A stretch of DNA of 64,000 bases, from contig SYCV01000066.1 of assembly GCA_005786805.1 (NCBI GenBank), forward strand, positions 62,001 to 126,000, given 5' to 3'. Source of the stretch: Planctomycetia bacterium (lineage in GTDB: Bacteria > Planctomycetota > Planctomycetia > Gemmatales > Gemmataceae). Made by a program: the position numbers and the translations under genes. Under the pieces are notes generated by a model. That model was not told the DNA's origin. It saw nothing but the letters and a program-made list of their open reading frames with translations, and did no database searches. The number at the start of each line of letters is the position of its first letter. Position 1 is the stretch's first letter. Positions 1 through 7,800 of this stretch are shown here, piece after piece.

Positions 1-712
1 TTGCCTCAATCCCAACCAATTCATTTGACAAAAGTTGCACATAATATTTTTGATTACCGATCATGGAGATGACAATCGATGAGTAACCAGCGGTCTGGTC
101 CAAAGGGCAAGCCCAGACGGTTTCACCTGTACTTTTATTTAAGGCGACTATGGTTTTATCTTTGCCACCCGGAGTACAAATGAGGTTATTGCCGTCGATG
201 AGAGGTGATTCCGTGTAATTCCATCCCCCTGATTTTCCACCGAAATCCTTGTTAAGGTTTTTTCTCCAGACTTCTTTTCCATCATTGGCATTAAGGCAGA
301 CAAGGTCGCCAAACTGCCCAAGCGCGTAAACTTTGCCTTCAGAAAAGCATGGGGTGCATCGGGTGCCAGAGTAATTACCACCGGTTTTCCCAACCACGGA
401 CTGCCACAATACTTTACCGGAGGAGCGATCCAAGCCGGAAACAAAGGAGGATTTTTCGGATTCAATATCGCCCATGGTGAAAATTTTATCATTCACAGCA
501 CTGATGCTGGAAAAACCACCCCCAAGTTTTTCAGTCTTCCAAAGTAATTTTGGACCATCTTTAGGCCAATCTTTGAGGAGGTTTTTATCAGGGGAAATCG
601 CATCGCGGTTGTTACCACGAAATTGTATCCAGTCAGATGGACCTGCCGGGCTTTGGCCTTGGCTGAATTGAACTGTAAAAAAAATAACCCCAAGGCAAAG
701 AATAGATCGCAT
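1..712 (-). CDS. PQQ-like beta-propeller repeat protein, secreted (3' part outside window)
   Basis: Partial gene; the frame stays open through base 1, so only the first 237 codons are visible. The ORF track misses it because no stop lies in the window. I read the frame by hand from an ATG at 712. It begins with a hydrophobic signal peptide (MRSILCLGVIFFTVQFSQG). Then come propeller repeats of the PQQ_2 type, seen as 'LDRSSGKVLWQSVVG', 'LNANDGKEVWRKNL' and 'LNKSTGETVWACPL', with the planctomycete-typical block 'WNYTESPLIDGNNLICTPGG'. Such proteins are exported eight-bladed propellers of unknown ligand; homology to PQQ dehydrogenases does not imply enzyme activity. The listed ORFs 148..492 and 493..732 are shadows in other frames. 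Confidence 0.85.
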   Translation of the reverse strand, partial: MRSILCLGVIFFTVQFSQGQSPAGPSDWIQFRGNNRDAISPDKNLLKDWPKDGPKLLWKTEKLGGGFSSISAVNDKIFTMGDIESEKSSFVSGLDRSSGKVLWQSVVGKTGGNYSGTRCTPCFSEGKVYALGQFGDLVCLNANDGKEVWRKNLNKDFGGKSGGWNYTESPLIDGNNLICTPGGKDKTIVALNKSTGETVWACPLDQTAGYSSIVISMIGNQKYYVQLLSNELVGIEA

Positions 713-854
713 TTAAAATACCCCTTTATCAAATGGTGACGAAAACAGGCAGGAATGTGATGATAATTGTTTTAGTTTTAATTAACAAGAGACTAAGACC
801 CAAAAAAGTGGGTATGAATTTGATCCTGATAAATTTGAATTGGCAGAAATTGAC

Positions 855-1415
855 CTACTTTTTGCCTTTTGGGTTTGCGGGTTTGTTGTTTGGTTTATCA
901 GAAGAATCTTTGCCATTAACCATAATCATGCTTGCAAAAGGTTTGTTGTCTTGTTTTGCAAGGGTAATGGTGACCAAGTGGCCTGGAACAATATTTTCGG
1001 GCTTGGCCTCATAACCAGGAAGGTTGGGGTTGCTTCCTTTTAGCTTTTTCAGGTCCTGAGGGGTGTAAACCTTGATGTTGCCTTTCTCGTCAAACGCCTC
1101 AACCGGTTCCTTGAACCTGAATTTGGTGTTTTCCCTGATGGGAACTTCCAATTCCTTCCAATCGGGGGCAGGTGGGGTGTTTTTGCCTTTGTTTCCGGGC
1201 GGATTAACATTCGCTTTCGGATTGTGGATTTGAATTATAATGGATTTTTCAGTTGGTTCGGAGGCTACTTTTCCATTGATTGTATTTCCATTTATTTTTG
1301 AAATATCTATTCGATCCACTGGTGATTTGTTCTTTTTCTTCGCATCCTGCCCAAGAGCGGAGAACGATAGGAAAGCGATGCAAAGAATTACTGGAGGGAA
1401 AATTTTAAGATACAT
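855..1415 (-). CDS. small secreted protein of unknown function
   Basis: The ORF track starts at 1568, but the ATG at 1415 is preferred. It is preceded by AAGGATG-type ribosome-binding sequence and opens a classical signal peptide (MYLKIFPPVILCIAFLSFSALGQ), giving 186 aa. The mature part is rich in Lys, Pro, Asn and Gly, with a central segment 'VPIRENTKFRF' followed by 'VEAFDEKGNIKVYTPQDLKKL', and a basic low-complexity tail (KPNNKPANPKGKK). I do not recognise a named domain. The middle resembles small planctomycete secreted proteins with an OB- or beta-sandwich-like core, but this is a guess. It lies downstream of the flavoprotein gene on the same strand with about 90 bp between. Confidence 0.7.
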   Translation of the reverse strand: MYLKIFPPVILCIAFLSFSALGQDAKKKNKSPVDRIDISKINGNTINGKVASEPTEKSIIIQIHNPKANVNPPGNKGKNTPPAPDWKELEVPIRENTKFRFKEPVEAFDEKGNIKVYTPQDLKKLKGSNPNLPGYEAKPENIVPGHLVTITLAKQDNKPFASMIMVNGKDSSDKPNNKPANPKGKK

Positions 1416-1506
1416 TGAAACATCCTTTTGAAAATGCCCTTGGTTAAGAGCCCTCAAGCACAGAATGAATTGTATCAAAATGGAGGATTGAATACATAAA
1501 TGATTT

Positions 1507-2739
1507 TCAAGGTGATTGGGAACCCGCAAGAAAGCCAGTGCTCCATGCAGCTTGAAAGTTGAATCCACCTATCGGGCCATCAATATCCAGTATTTCTCCA
1601 GCAAAATATAATCCTTTTTGAAGTTTACTTTCCATGGTCTTTGAATTGACTTCGTCAAGGTTCACCCCTCCGGTTGTCACTTCAGCCTTGGCGTATCCCA
1701 GGGTTCCCGTGATGTTTATTGTTTTTGACTTGATAGAGGCGACAATTGATTTGCGTTCATCCCTGCTGATGCCCGCGCATTTTTTGTCCGGTGAAAATCC
1801 AATTTGGCTGAACAAGCCATCAAGAAGCCTGCGAGGTAATAAATCCCCAAGGGCTATTGATAAAAGTTTTTTGCCATCGGTGGAAGCCAGCAATTGTATT
1901 TTGCTTTCAAATTCAGGTTCCTTGATTGATGGTAAAAAATCAATTTTAAGGAGAGTATTTTTGAATTCAGGAACACAGTTGAGTGACTTGCTGACATTTA
2001 AGATCACAGGGCCAGATAAACCGAAATGGGTGAGTAGGAAGGAACCACGATCTTTCATGAGGGGTTTTTCGGCAAGACAGGCAGTCACCCCAACATCAGA
2101 TATGGTCACCCCACTTAGATCATGGACCCATCTGGCATCGGTTTTCAATGGGGCTAATGCAGGCTGGGTGGGCTTAATCGTGTGCCCAAATTTGTTTGCA
2201 AACCTGTAGCCATCGCCTGTTGTGCCACAACCGGGGAAAGAAAGTCCGCCAGTTGTCAGGATTATTTTTTTAGCGCTAAAAGATGCCGAGGGAGTTAGCA
2301 ATTGGAAACCATCAGCAGTTGAATTTACATCAATCACGGGAGTTTCAAGGGCAAGTCTCGCGTTATTTTTTTTAAGCTCGTTAAGCAGGGCATCAAGAAC
2401 ATCTAGGGCCTTGTTGCTTACGGGAAAAATTTTTCCAGTGTCCTCAACCTTGGTTGCCACGCCTGCCTGGTTGAAAAATTTGATGGTTTCATCGACAGAA
2501 AATGCTGCAAGGGGTGAATGCAGGAATTTACCATTATCACCAAAGGCTTTTACAATACCCCGGTTATCCGTATTGTGGGTGATGTTGCACCTGGTTCCAC
2601 CAGACATGAGGATTTTGACGCCCGGCTTGCGGTTTTTTTCAAGCACCAGGGTTTTGGCGCCAGACTTTCCGGCGGAGATGCCCGCCAAAAGACCGGCTGC
2701 ACCCGCTCCGACGACAATTACATCCCAATTACTTTCCAT
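1507..2739 (-). CDS. NAD(P)/FAD-dependent oxidoreductase, HI0933/YhiN family
   Basis: 410 aa, full length for the family. The N-terminus carries the Rossmann FAD motif 'VVGAGAAGLLAGISAGKSG' (residues about 10-28) and the family signature 'LMSGGTRCNITH' near residue 45. A second dinucleotide-binding stretch 'KIILTTGGLSFPGCGTTGDG' sits mid-protein, and the C-terminal FAD-closing block 'LYFAGEILDIDGPIGGFNFQ' is intact. The family is a cytoplasmic flavoprotein group (BaiN/YhiN-like) whose physiological substrate is mostly unknown; some members are annotated as aminoacetone oxidases. It starts 30 bp downstream of the phosphohexomutase stop on the same strand, so co-transcription is possible. Confidence 0.9.
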   Translation of the reverse strand: MESNWDVIVVGAGAAGLLAGISAGKSGAKTLVLEKNRKPGVKILMSGGTRCNITHNTDNRGIVKAFGDNGKFLHSPLAAFSVDETIKFFNQAGVATKVEDTGKIFPVSNKALDVLDALLNELKKNNARLALETPVIDVNSTADGFQLLTPSASFSAKKIILTTGGLSFPGCGTTGDGYRFANKFGHTIKPTQPALAPLKTDARWVHDLSGVTISDVGVTACLAEKPLMKDRGSFLLTHFGLSGPVILNVSKSLNCVPEFKNTLLKIDFLPSIKEPEFESKIQLLASTDGKKLLSIALGDLLPRRLLDGLFSQIGFSPDKKCAGISRDERKSIVASIKSKTINITGTLGYAKAEVTTGGVNLDEVNSKTMESKLQKGLYFAGEILDIDGPIGGFNFQAAWSTGFLAGSQSP

Positions 2740-2769
2740 TGAGATTTGCCTGCCTGCGAAATCAAACGA

Positions 2770-4710
2770 TCAGGATTTTAAATCAGCAGGAGTCATTCCT
2801 ATTGTTTTTAATGCTTGAACAAAGAAATCCTCCCCAGCCTTTTTGATAAGTTCATCTACCTTCTTGCATTCTGACTCCCATTTTTCATCACTCATTCCAG
2901 AATTTCGTGGGGCTGTGCAGACTTCAAGGTATATTTTGGCCTTGGGTTCAGTGCCACTGGGCCTAAGCGCGATTTTTGCGAATTCGCCACACCTGTAAAC
3001 AAGCACATTTCGTGAGGCTGCATCTGTTTTGCTTTTGATAGGGCCAAGTTCCCCACTCGTATCAAGAAAATCGGTGACGGATGTCACATCCATGCCCCCG
3101 ATCTTTTTGGGGGGATTTTTCCTTAGATTATCCAGCATTGAAGTCATCAGTGCTTTTCCTTCAACACCCGGCAGTGCTATGGGCATGCCTGCATTACGAT
3201 AATATCCGAATTTTTCGAAGAGATGATTGATGTACTTTAATGGAGTTGTGTTATTTCTGAAAAGATGCAGTGCCCATTCAGCGAATAAAAGCGCTGCGGC
3301 ACCGGCATCTTTGTCACGAATTTTATCCGTGCTCAGGATTCCATGGCTTTCCTCCGATGCAATGATGAAATCGCTGGGTTTTCCAGCGACCTTTGTGTAA
3401 CGCCCGGAGGTTTCAAGATGCCAAAGGACATCCGAGACATATTTGAAGCCCACAAGAAGGTCATCAAGAATTTGAACATTAAAATGCTTTGCTATCCTTG
3501 TGATCATCCCGGTGGTCACTTCCGTTTTGACCACAATTGAATTGGAGTTGAGTTTTTTATTCTGGGCGAGCATTTCAAGCTTGAAACAAGTTGAAATAGC
3601 AGCGATTTCATTTCCGTTGACATAACGCCAGCCACCCTTGTCATCGGGTACCATGGCACCAAGTCTGTCCGCATCGGGGTCGGTTGCCAATAGAAGGTGT
3701 GCGTTATTCGCCTTTGCGACGACCTCTGCCCTGTCCAAGCACTCCGGAATTTCAGGGTTTGGGGTTTTTGTCACATTTGGAAATTGCCCATCCGCAGACA
3801 TTTGTTCGGAGACAGGGATGACATTAAATCCTTGTTTCTGGAGTATTTCCATGCTGGTCATTGAGCCAACGCCATGCAATGGACTGAAGACTACCTTAAA
3901 GGCCTCTCCCTTCGGGGCCGGAATTAGGGCCTGGGCGCAGCAAAGTGAAATGTATTCCTTGTGAGGCGCATCAGATATGAACTGGATGAACTTGTTTTTT
4001 ACAGCATCTTCCCAAGGCATGATTTTAATTTCTTTTACAAGATCAACGAGGTCGGCCATTATCTGGTCGTTTGGAGGAACTGGTTGTCCACCTCGCTCAT
4101 CATAAAATTTTCCGCCGTTGTCATCTGGTGGATTATGGGAAGCCGAGATGTTTAATCCACCCTGGGCCTTGAGTAACCTGATAGTGAATGATAATTCCGG
4201 GGTTGCGATATAGTGGTTGCTATCTGGGGGAAGGGTATGGGTGTAAATACCGTTTGCCGCATAAACCCTGGCGGCATAAGCGGCAAGTTCCTTGGATGAA
4301 AGATTAAGTGCCGGGTTTGGCAGATTTGGATTGTACTGTTTTCTTTTGTCCTTGAAGCACCGAACATCATAAGCCAGAGCGACATTGATTTTTTTGAGGT
4401 TGGGAAATTGATGTTTGAGGTATTCGCAATGTCCCTGTACGGATGCGCCAAGGGTCCAAAGGTTCATGCGATTTGGGCCGATACCAACGGGACCTCTTCT
4501 CCCGCCGGTTCCAAAGGGCAGTATTTGAGAAAAGCGATCCAACAAGCCCGCCCATTTTTTTTCAGAAATCAAATACTCGATCTGGGGTCTGTATTCCTTG
4601 AATTCTTCATTTGTCAGCCACAACTCAAGGTAATGAAGGGCTTGTTTCTTGAATACTTCGGGAGCTTCCAAGGCCATGATTGATTGTTTAACAATTGCAT
4701 CCAGTTCCAT
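2770..4710 (-). CDS. phospho-sugar mutase (phosphoglucomutase/phosphomannomutase superfamily)
   Basis: 646 aa alpha-D-phosphohexomutase. All four signature regions are present. These are the active phosphoserine loop 'ISASHNPPDDNGGKF' (Ser about 191), the metal-binding loop 'DPDADR' (about 344-349), the sugar-binding loop 'EESHG' (about 453-457) and the phosphate-binding loop 'RPSGTEPKAKIY' near the C-terminus. The long N-terminus with 'PFGTGGRRGPVGIG' fits the longer PgcA/PGM2-like branch rather than GlmM. It is expected to interconvert hexose 1- and 6-phosphates in the cytoplasm; glucose versus mannose or ribose specificity cannot be read here. It is divergent from mnmG with about 140 bp between. 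Confidence 0.92.
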   Translation of the reverse strand: MELDAIVKQSIMALEAPEVFKKQALHYLELWLTNEEFKEYRPQIEYLISEKKWAGLLDRFSQILPFGTGGRRGPVGIGPNRMNLWTLGASVQGHCEYLKHQFPNLKKINVALAYDVRCFKDKRKQYNPNLPNPALNLSSKELAAYAARVYAANGIYTHTLPPDSNHYIATPELSFTIRLLKAQGGLNISASHNPPDDNGGKFYDERGGQPVPPNDQIMADLVDLVKEIKIMPWEDAVKNKFIQFISDAPHKEYISLCCAQALIPAPKGEAFKVVFSPLHGVGSMTSMEILQKQGFNVIPVSEQMSADGQFPNVTKTPNPEIPECLDRAEVVAKANNAHLLLATDPDADRLGAMVPDDKGGWRYVNGNEIAAISTCFKLEMLAQNKKLNSNSIVVKTEVTTGMITRIAKHFNVQILDDLLVGFKYVSDVLWHLETSGRYTKVAGKPSDFIIASEESHGILSTDKIRDKDAGAAALLFAEWALHLFRNNTTPLKYINHLFEKFGYYRNAGMPIALPGVEGKALMTSMLDNLRKNPPKKIGGMDVTSVTDFLDTSGELGPIKSKTDAASRNVLVYRCGEFAKIALRPSGTEPKAKIYLEVCTAPRNSGMSDEKWESECKKVDELIKKAGEDFFVQALKTIGMTPADLKS

Positions 4711-4850
4711 CGAGATATTCCTAACAATAAAATAATGATTTAAATCCGGTTAACCCCGTCTATAAAAGTGATAATCTAGACAGTGTGGTCAATTATTGCA
4801 ATTGGAACTCCAAGAAGGAGTTTTGTTTACAGCAAGTACGGTTCAATATC

Positions 4851-6692
4851 ATGAAATATCCATTGGAATTTGAATTTGATGTGGTTGTTGTGGGTGGGGG
4901 CCATTCCGGGATTGAGGCTGCCCTGGCATCTGCGAGAATGGGTTTAAAAACAGTTCTTTTGACAATGAGTGCGGAAACTGTTGGCCTAATGAGTTGCAAC
5001 CCAGCCATAGGAGGGATTGCCAAGGGGCAAATCGTAAGGGAAATTGATGCCTTGGGTGGTGAAATGGGCAAACTTATTGATGCGACTGCCATACAGTTCC
5101 GCATGCTTAATTTGACCAAGGGGCCTGCCATGCACTCTCCCAGGGCCCAAGCTGATAAAAAGCAATATCAGGTTCAGGCTAAATGGACGGTGGAAAAACA
5201 GGACAACCTTACTCTTCGCCAGGAAATGGTTGAAAATATCCTGTTGGAGAATTCAACCCAGGATGATGGTTCAGTTCGAACCGTCAAAGGTGTTATCTGC
5301 AGGGGAAATACTCTTTACCGTGCCCAGTCAGTTATTCTTACAACCGGAACATTCCTCAAGGCGATCATGCATACGGGGGAGTCCAAGTCTCAAGGAGGAC
5401 GGGCCGGAGATGGGTCGTCTGAAACTTTAAGTGAAAGTTTGGCAGCATGTGGATTTAAATTGGAAAGATTTAAAACAGGCACCCCCTGCAGGCTTAACGG
5501 GCGGACAATCGATTTCTCCAAAACTGAGGCGCAACCGGGAGATGTTAATCCAAGACCATTTAGTTTTTCCACAAAAAAAATTGAGCAAGAGCAGGTTCCT
5601 TGTCATATCACCTACACGAATGCCCAAGTGCATGAATTGATACGCCAGAATCTGGACCGAGCCCCAATGTATTCCGGGCAGATCAAATCCCAGGGGCCAC
5701 GCTATTGCCCCTCGATCGAAGATAAAATTGTTCGTTTCGCGGACAAAGACCGGCACCAGATATTTCTTGAGCCCGAAGGGCGCACCACCAATGAGTATTA
5801 TTGCAATGGCATAAGCACCAGCCTTCCCAAAGATGTGCAACAAAAAATGCTCGCACTGATTCCCGGCTTGGAAAAGGCAGAGATCCTGCGTTGGGGGTAT
5901 GCGGTTGAATATGATTACTCGCCCCCCACTCAGTTGCATCCCACAATGGAAACAAAGTACATAGCCAACCTTTATTTTGCCGGGCAGATAAATGGCACCA
6001 CAGGGTATGAAGAAGCTGCGGCACAGGGGTTGATGGCGGGGATAAATGCGGCTCTAAAAATCAAGGGTATGGCCCCTCTTATTTTGGATCGAAGCCAGGC
6101 TTATATTGGCGTTTTGATCGATGATTTGGTCACACGAGGAGTGGATGAACCTTACAGGATGTTTACCAGTCGTGCTGAATATAGATTGCAATTGCGGCAT
6201 GATAATGCTGATAGAAGGTTGAGTCCGATTGGCAAACGGATTGGCCTAGTTAGTGAGGAAGCGTGGGAGAGGTTAAATGAAAAAGAAAAATTAATCGAGG
6301 AGACCATCAAGGTTCTTCGTGATAATTATTTCGAGCATGCATCGCTGGAGCAATGGTTGCGAAGGCATGATGTGGATTGGAAATCAATGCTTTCGATAGC
6401 CACGGAAAAGTTGAAGTTGAAAATTGATCTTCCCCGGGAAGTAGAAGAGCAGATTGAGTTGGAAGTCAAATATGAGGGATATATCAACAGACAAACAGTT
6501 CAGATCGAAAGGTTTCAAAAGCTTGAGTCGAAGTTGATACCCAGCAATTTTGATTATTTGTCGATTTCACATTTGCGTAGGGAGGCAAAGGAGAAGTTCA
6601 ACAAGATTAGGCCCGTAAACATAGGGCAGGCTGGCAGAATCAGTGGTATAAGTCCTGCTGATATCGCTGTATTGTTACTTTATCTTAAATGA
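4851..6692 (+). CDS. mnmG: tRNA uridine-5-carboxymethylaminomethyl(34) synthesis enzyme MnmG
   Basis: FAD enzyme that, with MnmE, modifies U34 of tRNAs reading split codon boxes. The ORF track begins at an upstream GTG (4785). The ATG at 4851 starts '[20 protein letters not shown]', the usual N-terminus with the FAD-binding GxGxxG, and gives 613 aa, normal for the family. No good Shine-Dalgarno sequence precedes it. Conserved blocks include '[10 protein letters not shown]', '[16 protein letters not shown]', 'PTMETK' and '[19 protein letters not shown]'. The C-terminal MnmE/tRNA-binding helical domain ends with '[18 protein letters not shown]'. It is a single gene here; mnmE and rsmG are not adjacent. 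Confidence 0.96.
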   Translation: MKYPLEFEFDVVVVGGGHSGIEAALASARMGLKTVLLTMSAETVGLMSCNPAIGGIAKGQIVREIDALGGEMGKLIDATAIQFRMLNLTKGPAMHSPRAQADKKQYQVQAKWTVEKQDNLTLRQEMVENILLENSTQDDGSVRTVKGVICRGNTLYRAQSVILTTGTFLKAIMHTGESKSQGGRAGDGSSETLSESLAACGFKLERFKTGTPCRLNGRTIDFSKTEAQPGDVNPRPFSFSTKKIEQEQVPCHITYTNAQVHELIRQNLDRAPMYSGQIKSQGPRYCPSIEDKIVRFADKDRHQIFLEPEGRTTNEYYCNGISTSLPKDVQQKMLALIPGLEKAEILRWGYAVEYDYSPPTQLHPTMETKYIANLYFAGQINGTTGYEEAAAQGLMAGINAALKIKGMAPLILDRSQAYIGVLIDDLVTRGVDEPYRMFTSRAEYRLQLRHDNADRRLSPIGKRIGLVSEEAWERLNEKEKLIEETIKVLRDNYFEHASLEQWLRRHDVDWKSMLSIATEKLKLKIDLPREVEEQIELEVKYEGYINRQTVQIERFQKLESKLIPSNFDYLSISHLRREAKEKFNKIRPVNIGQAGRISGISPADIAVLLLYLK

Positions 6693-7120
6693 TGAATCTT
6701 AACCTTGGATTGATGAAGATAATTTTTTATTAAATGAAGATTGGCAAAAATGTGTTTTTAACGAGTTTCAAGCATCCCATCTTTACTCCTTGACAATATG
6801 GGTTAAAGAGGTAAGATTTTGGTGGGTGAATAATCGTTTTAGATGACCTATATTGTTTATTTTGACATAACTTTTTTGTCACGGAATAGATAATCTTGCT
6901 AGGTTGGCATGAACCAATGAAAATCGTGCCTTGCATAAAATTGCTGCTTCATGGTAAGCAAGTTGATATAGGGCAGACTGGATGACCTACAGTTTGCATC
7001 TAAAACAGAGTTTACTGTAATCAATTGGGTTCATGGAAGAATCTTGGGTGAACTGGCGTCTTGCGTGAAGATGGTTATGTTTGCTCAAAAAGCTGGCTAG
7101 CTGGTGCCAGGAAGGACATA
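6693..7120. other. 428-bp intergenic region, no convincing gene
   Basis: AT-rich spacer between mnmG and the HTH-REC regulator, both on the plus strand. A minus-strand ORF in the track (6730..6936) has no ribosome-binding site and no recognisable family, so I treat it as chance. The stretch holds two TTGACA elements (6790 and 6862) that could be -35 boxes of promoters reading into the regulator gene. I see no strong terminator after mnmG and no riboswitch-like structure by eye. Confidence 0.5.
6790..6817 (+). promoter_or_regulatory. candidate sigma-70 promoter
   Basis: A perfect -35 box TTGACA (6790-6795) is followed after 16 bp by TAAGAT (6812-6817), which matches TATAAT at four of six positions. 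It would start transcription about 300 bp upstream of the HTH-REC gene. A second TTGACA at 6862 has only poorly spaced -10 candidates. No further support. Confidence 0.3.
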
Positions 7121-7711
7121 ATGATGAAAACTGTTTTTACGACCGGAGAGGCTGCTAAAATTTGTAAGGTAAGCCAACAGACTATCATCCGTTGTTTTGA
7201 CAACGGTCAACTCAAGGGCTTCAGGGTCCCAGGTTCGCGTTTTCGCAGGATTCCCCGCGAGTCTCTTTATAAATTCATGAAAGATAACGGCATTCCCACG
7301 GATGCTTTGGAGAGCGGCAAAAGAAAAGTTCTGCTCGTTGACGATGACACAGAATTGTTGGAATTGATGAACAAGGTCATCGAGGATGATGGCCGATTCG
7401 AAGTCCGTGTTGCGACCAATGGCTTTGATGCCGGGATGATGGTCAAGGAATATCGGCCTGATGTTATTGTTCTTGATGTCATGTTGCCTGATATCAACGG
7501 CAAGGAAGTTTGCCACAGGGTTCGTGCGGACAACACCCTTGAAGAAGTTAGAATTCTTTGCATAAGCGGTATGATCGAGGAAGATAAGATTCAGGAACTT
7601 CGTCTGGCAGGTGCGGATGATTTCTTGAACAAGCCCTTCGAGATTGAAGAGCTTATTGATCGGATGTGCCAGTTGATGGACATTGAAGCTGCTTCAGCTG
7701 CAGCAAGATAG
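7121..7711 (+). CDS. response regulator with N-terminal excisionase/MerR-like HTH and C-terminal REC domain
   Basis: 196 aa. The ATG at 7121 follows AGGAAGGA at good spacing and is preferred to the track start at 7061. Residues about 4-50 form a helix-turn-helix of the excisionase/BldC kind ('TTGEAAKICKVSQQTIIRCF', then 'GFRVPGSRFRRIPRESLYKF'). Residues about 70-185 form a receiver domain: acidic pair in 'LLVDDDTELLEL', phospho-acceptor Asp in 'VIVLDVMLPDINGKEV', switch Ser in 'ILCISGM' and Lys in 'DDFLNKPFEIEELI'. All phosphotransfer residues are present. The DNA-binding domain precedes the receiver, the reverse of OmpR/NarL regulators. A histidine kinase follows 90 bp downstream, but a terminator hairpin lies between. 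Confidence 0.88.
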   Translation: MMKTVFTTGEAAKICKVSQQTIIRCFDNGQLKGFRVPGSRFRRIPRESLYKFMKDNGIPTDALESGKRKVLLVDDDTELLELMNKVIEDDGRFEVRVATNGFDAGMMVKEYRPDVIVLDVMLPDINGKEVCHRVRADNTLEEVRILCISGMIEEDKIQELRLAGADDFLNKPFEIEELIDRMCQLMDIEAASAAAR

Positions 7712-7740
7712 CAAGGGCTATTTTGTTTAAATTGTGGGGC

Positions 7741-7780
7741 GGACTCTTTTCTGTGCTAAAAGAGTCCATCCCTTTCTTTT
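7741..7780 (+). terminator. intrinsic terminator after the response regulator gene
   Basis: A perfect 10-bp stem, ggactctttt (7741-7750) with aaaagagtcc (7758-7767), closes a 7-nt loop, and a T-rich stretch 'ccctttcttttt' follows. It sits 30 bp after the regulator stop and 34 bp before the kinase start, so it should reduce read-through into the kinase gene. Confidence 0.65.
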
Positions 7781-7800
7781 TGACTGCCTTTTGATGGAGT

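Noticed and set aside
148-732. Minus-strand ORFs 148..492 and 493..732
   Set aside because: They lie in other frames of the PQQ-propeller gene, which I could read continuously from 712 to base 1 with clear repeat motifs.
5427-5939. 170-aa minus-strand ORF inside mnmG
   Set aside because: Antisense shadow of a strongly conserved gene; no start signal or family motif.
6862-6894. Second TTGACA with GATAAT downstream
   Set aside because: Spacing to the good -10 is about 21 bp, outside the usual range; other -10 candidates are poor.
6730-6936. 68-aa minus-strand ORF in the mnmG downstream spacer
   Set aside because: No ribosome-binding site, no recognisable family, AT-rich random-looking composition.
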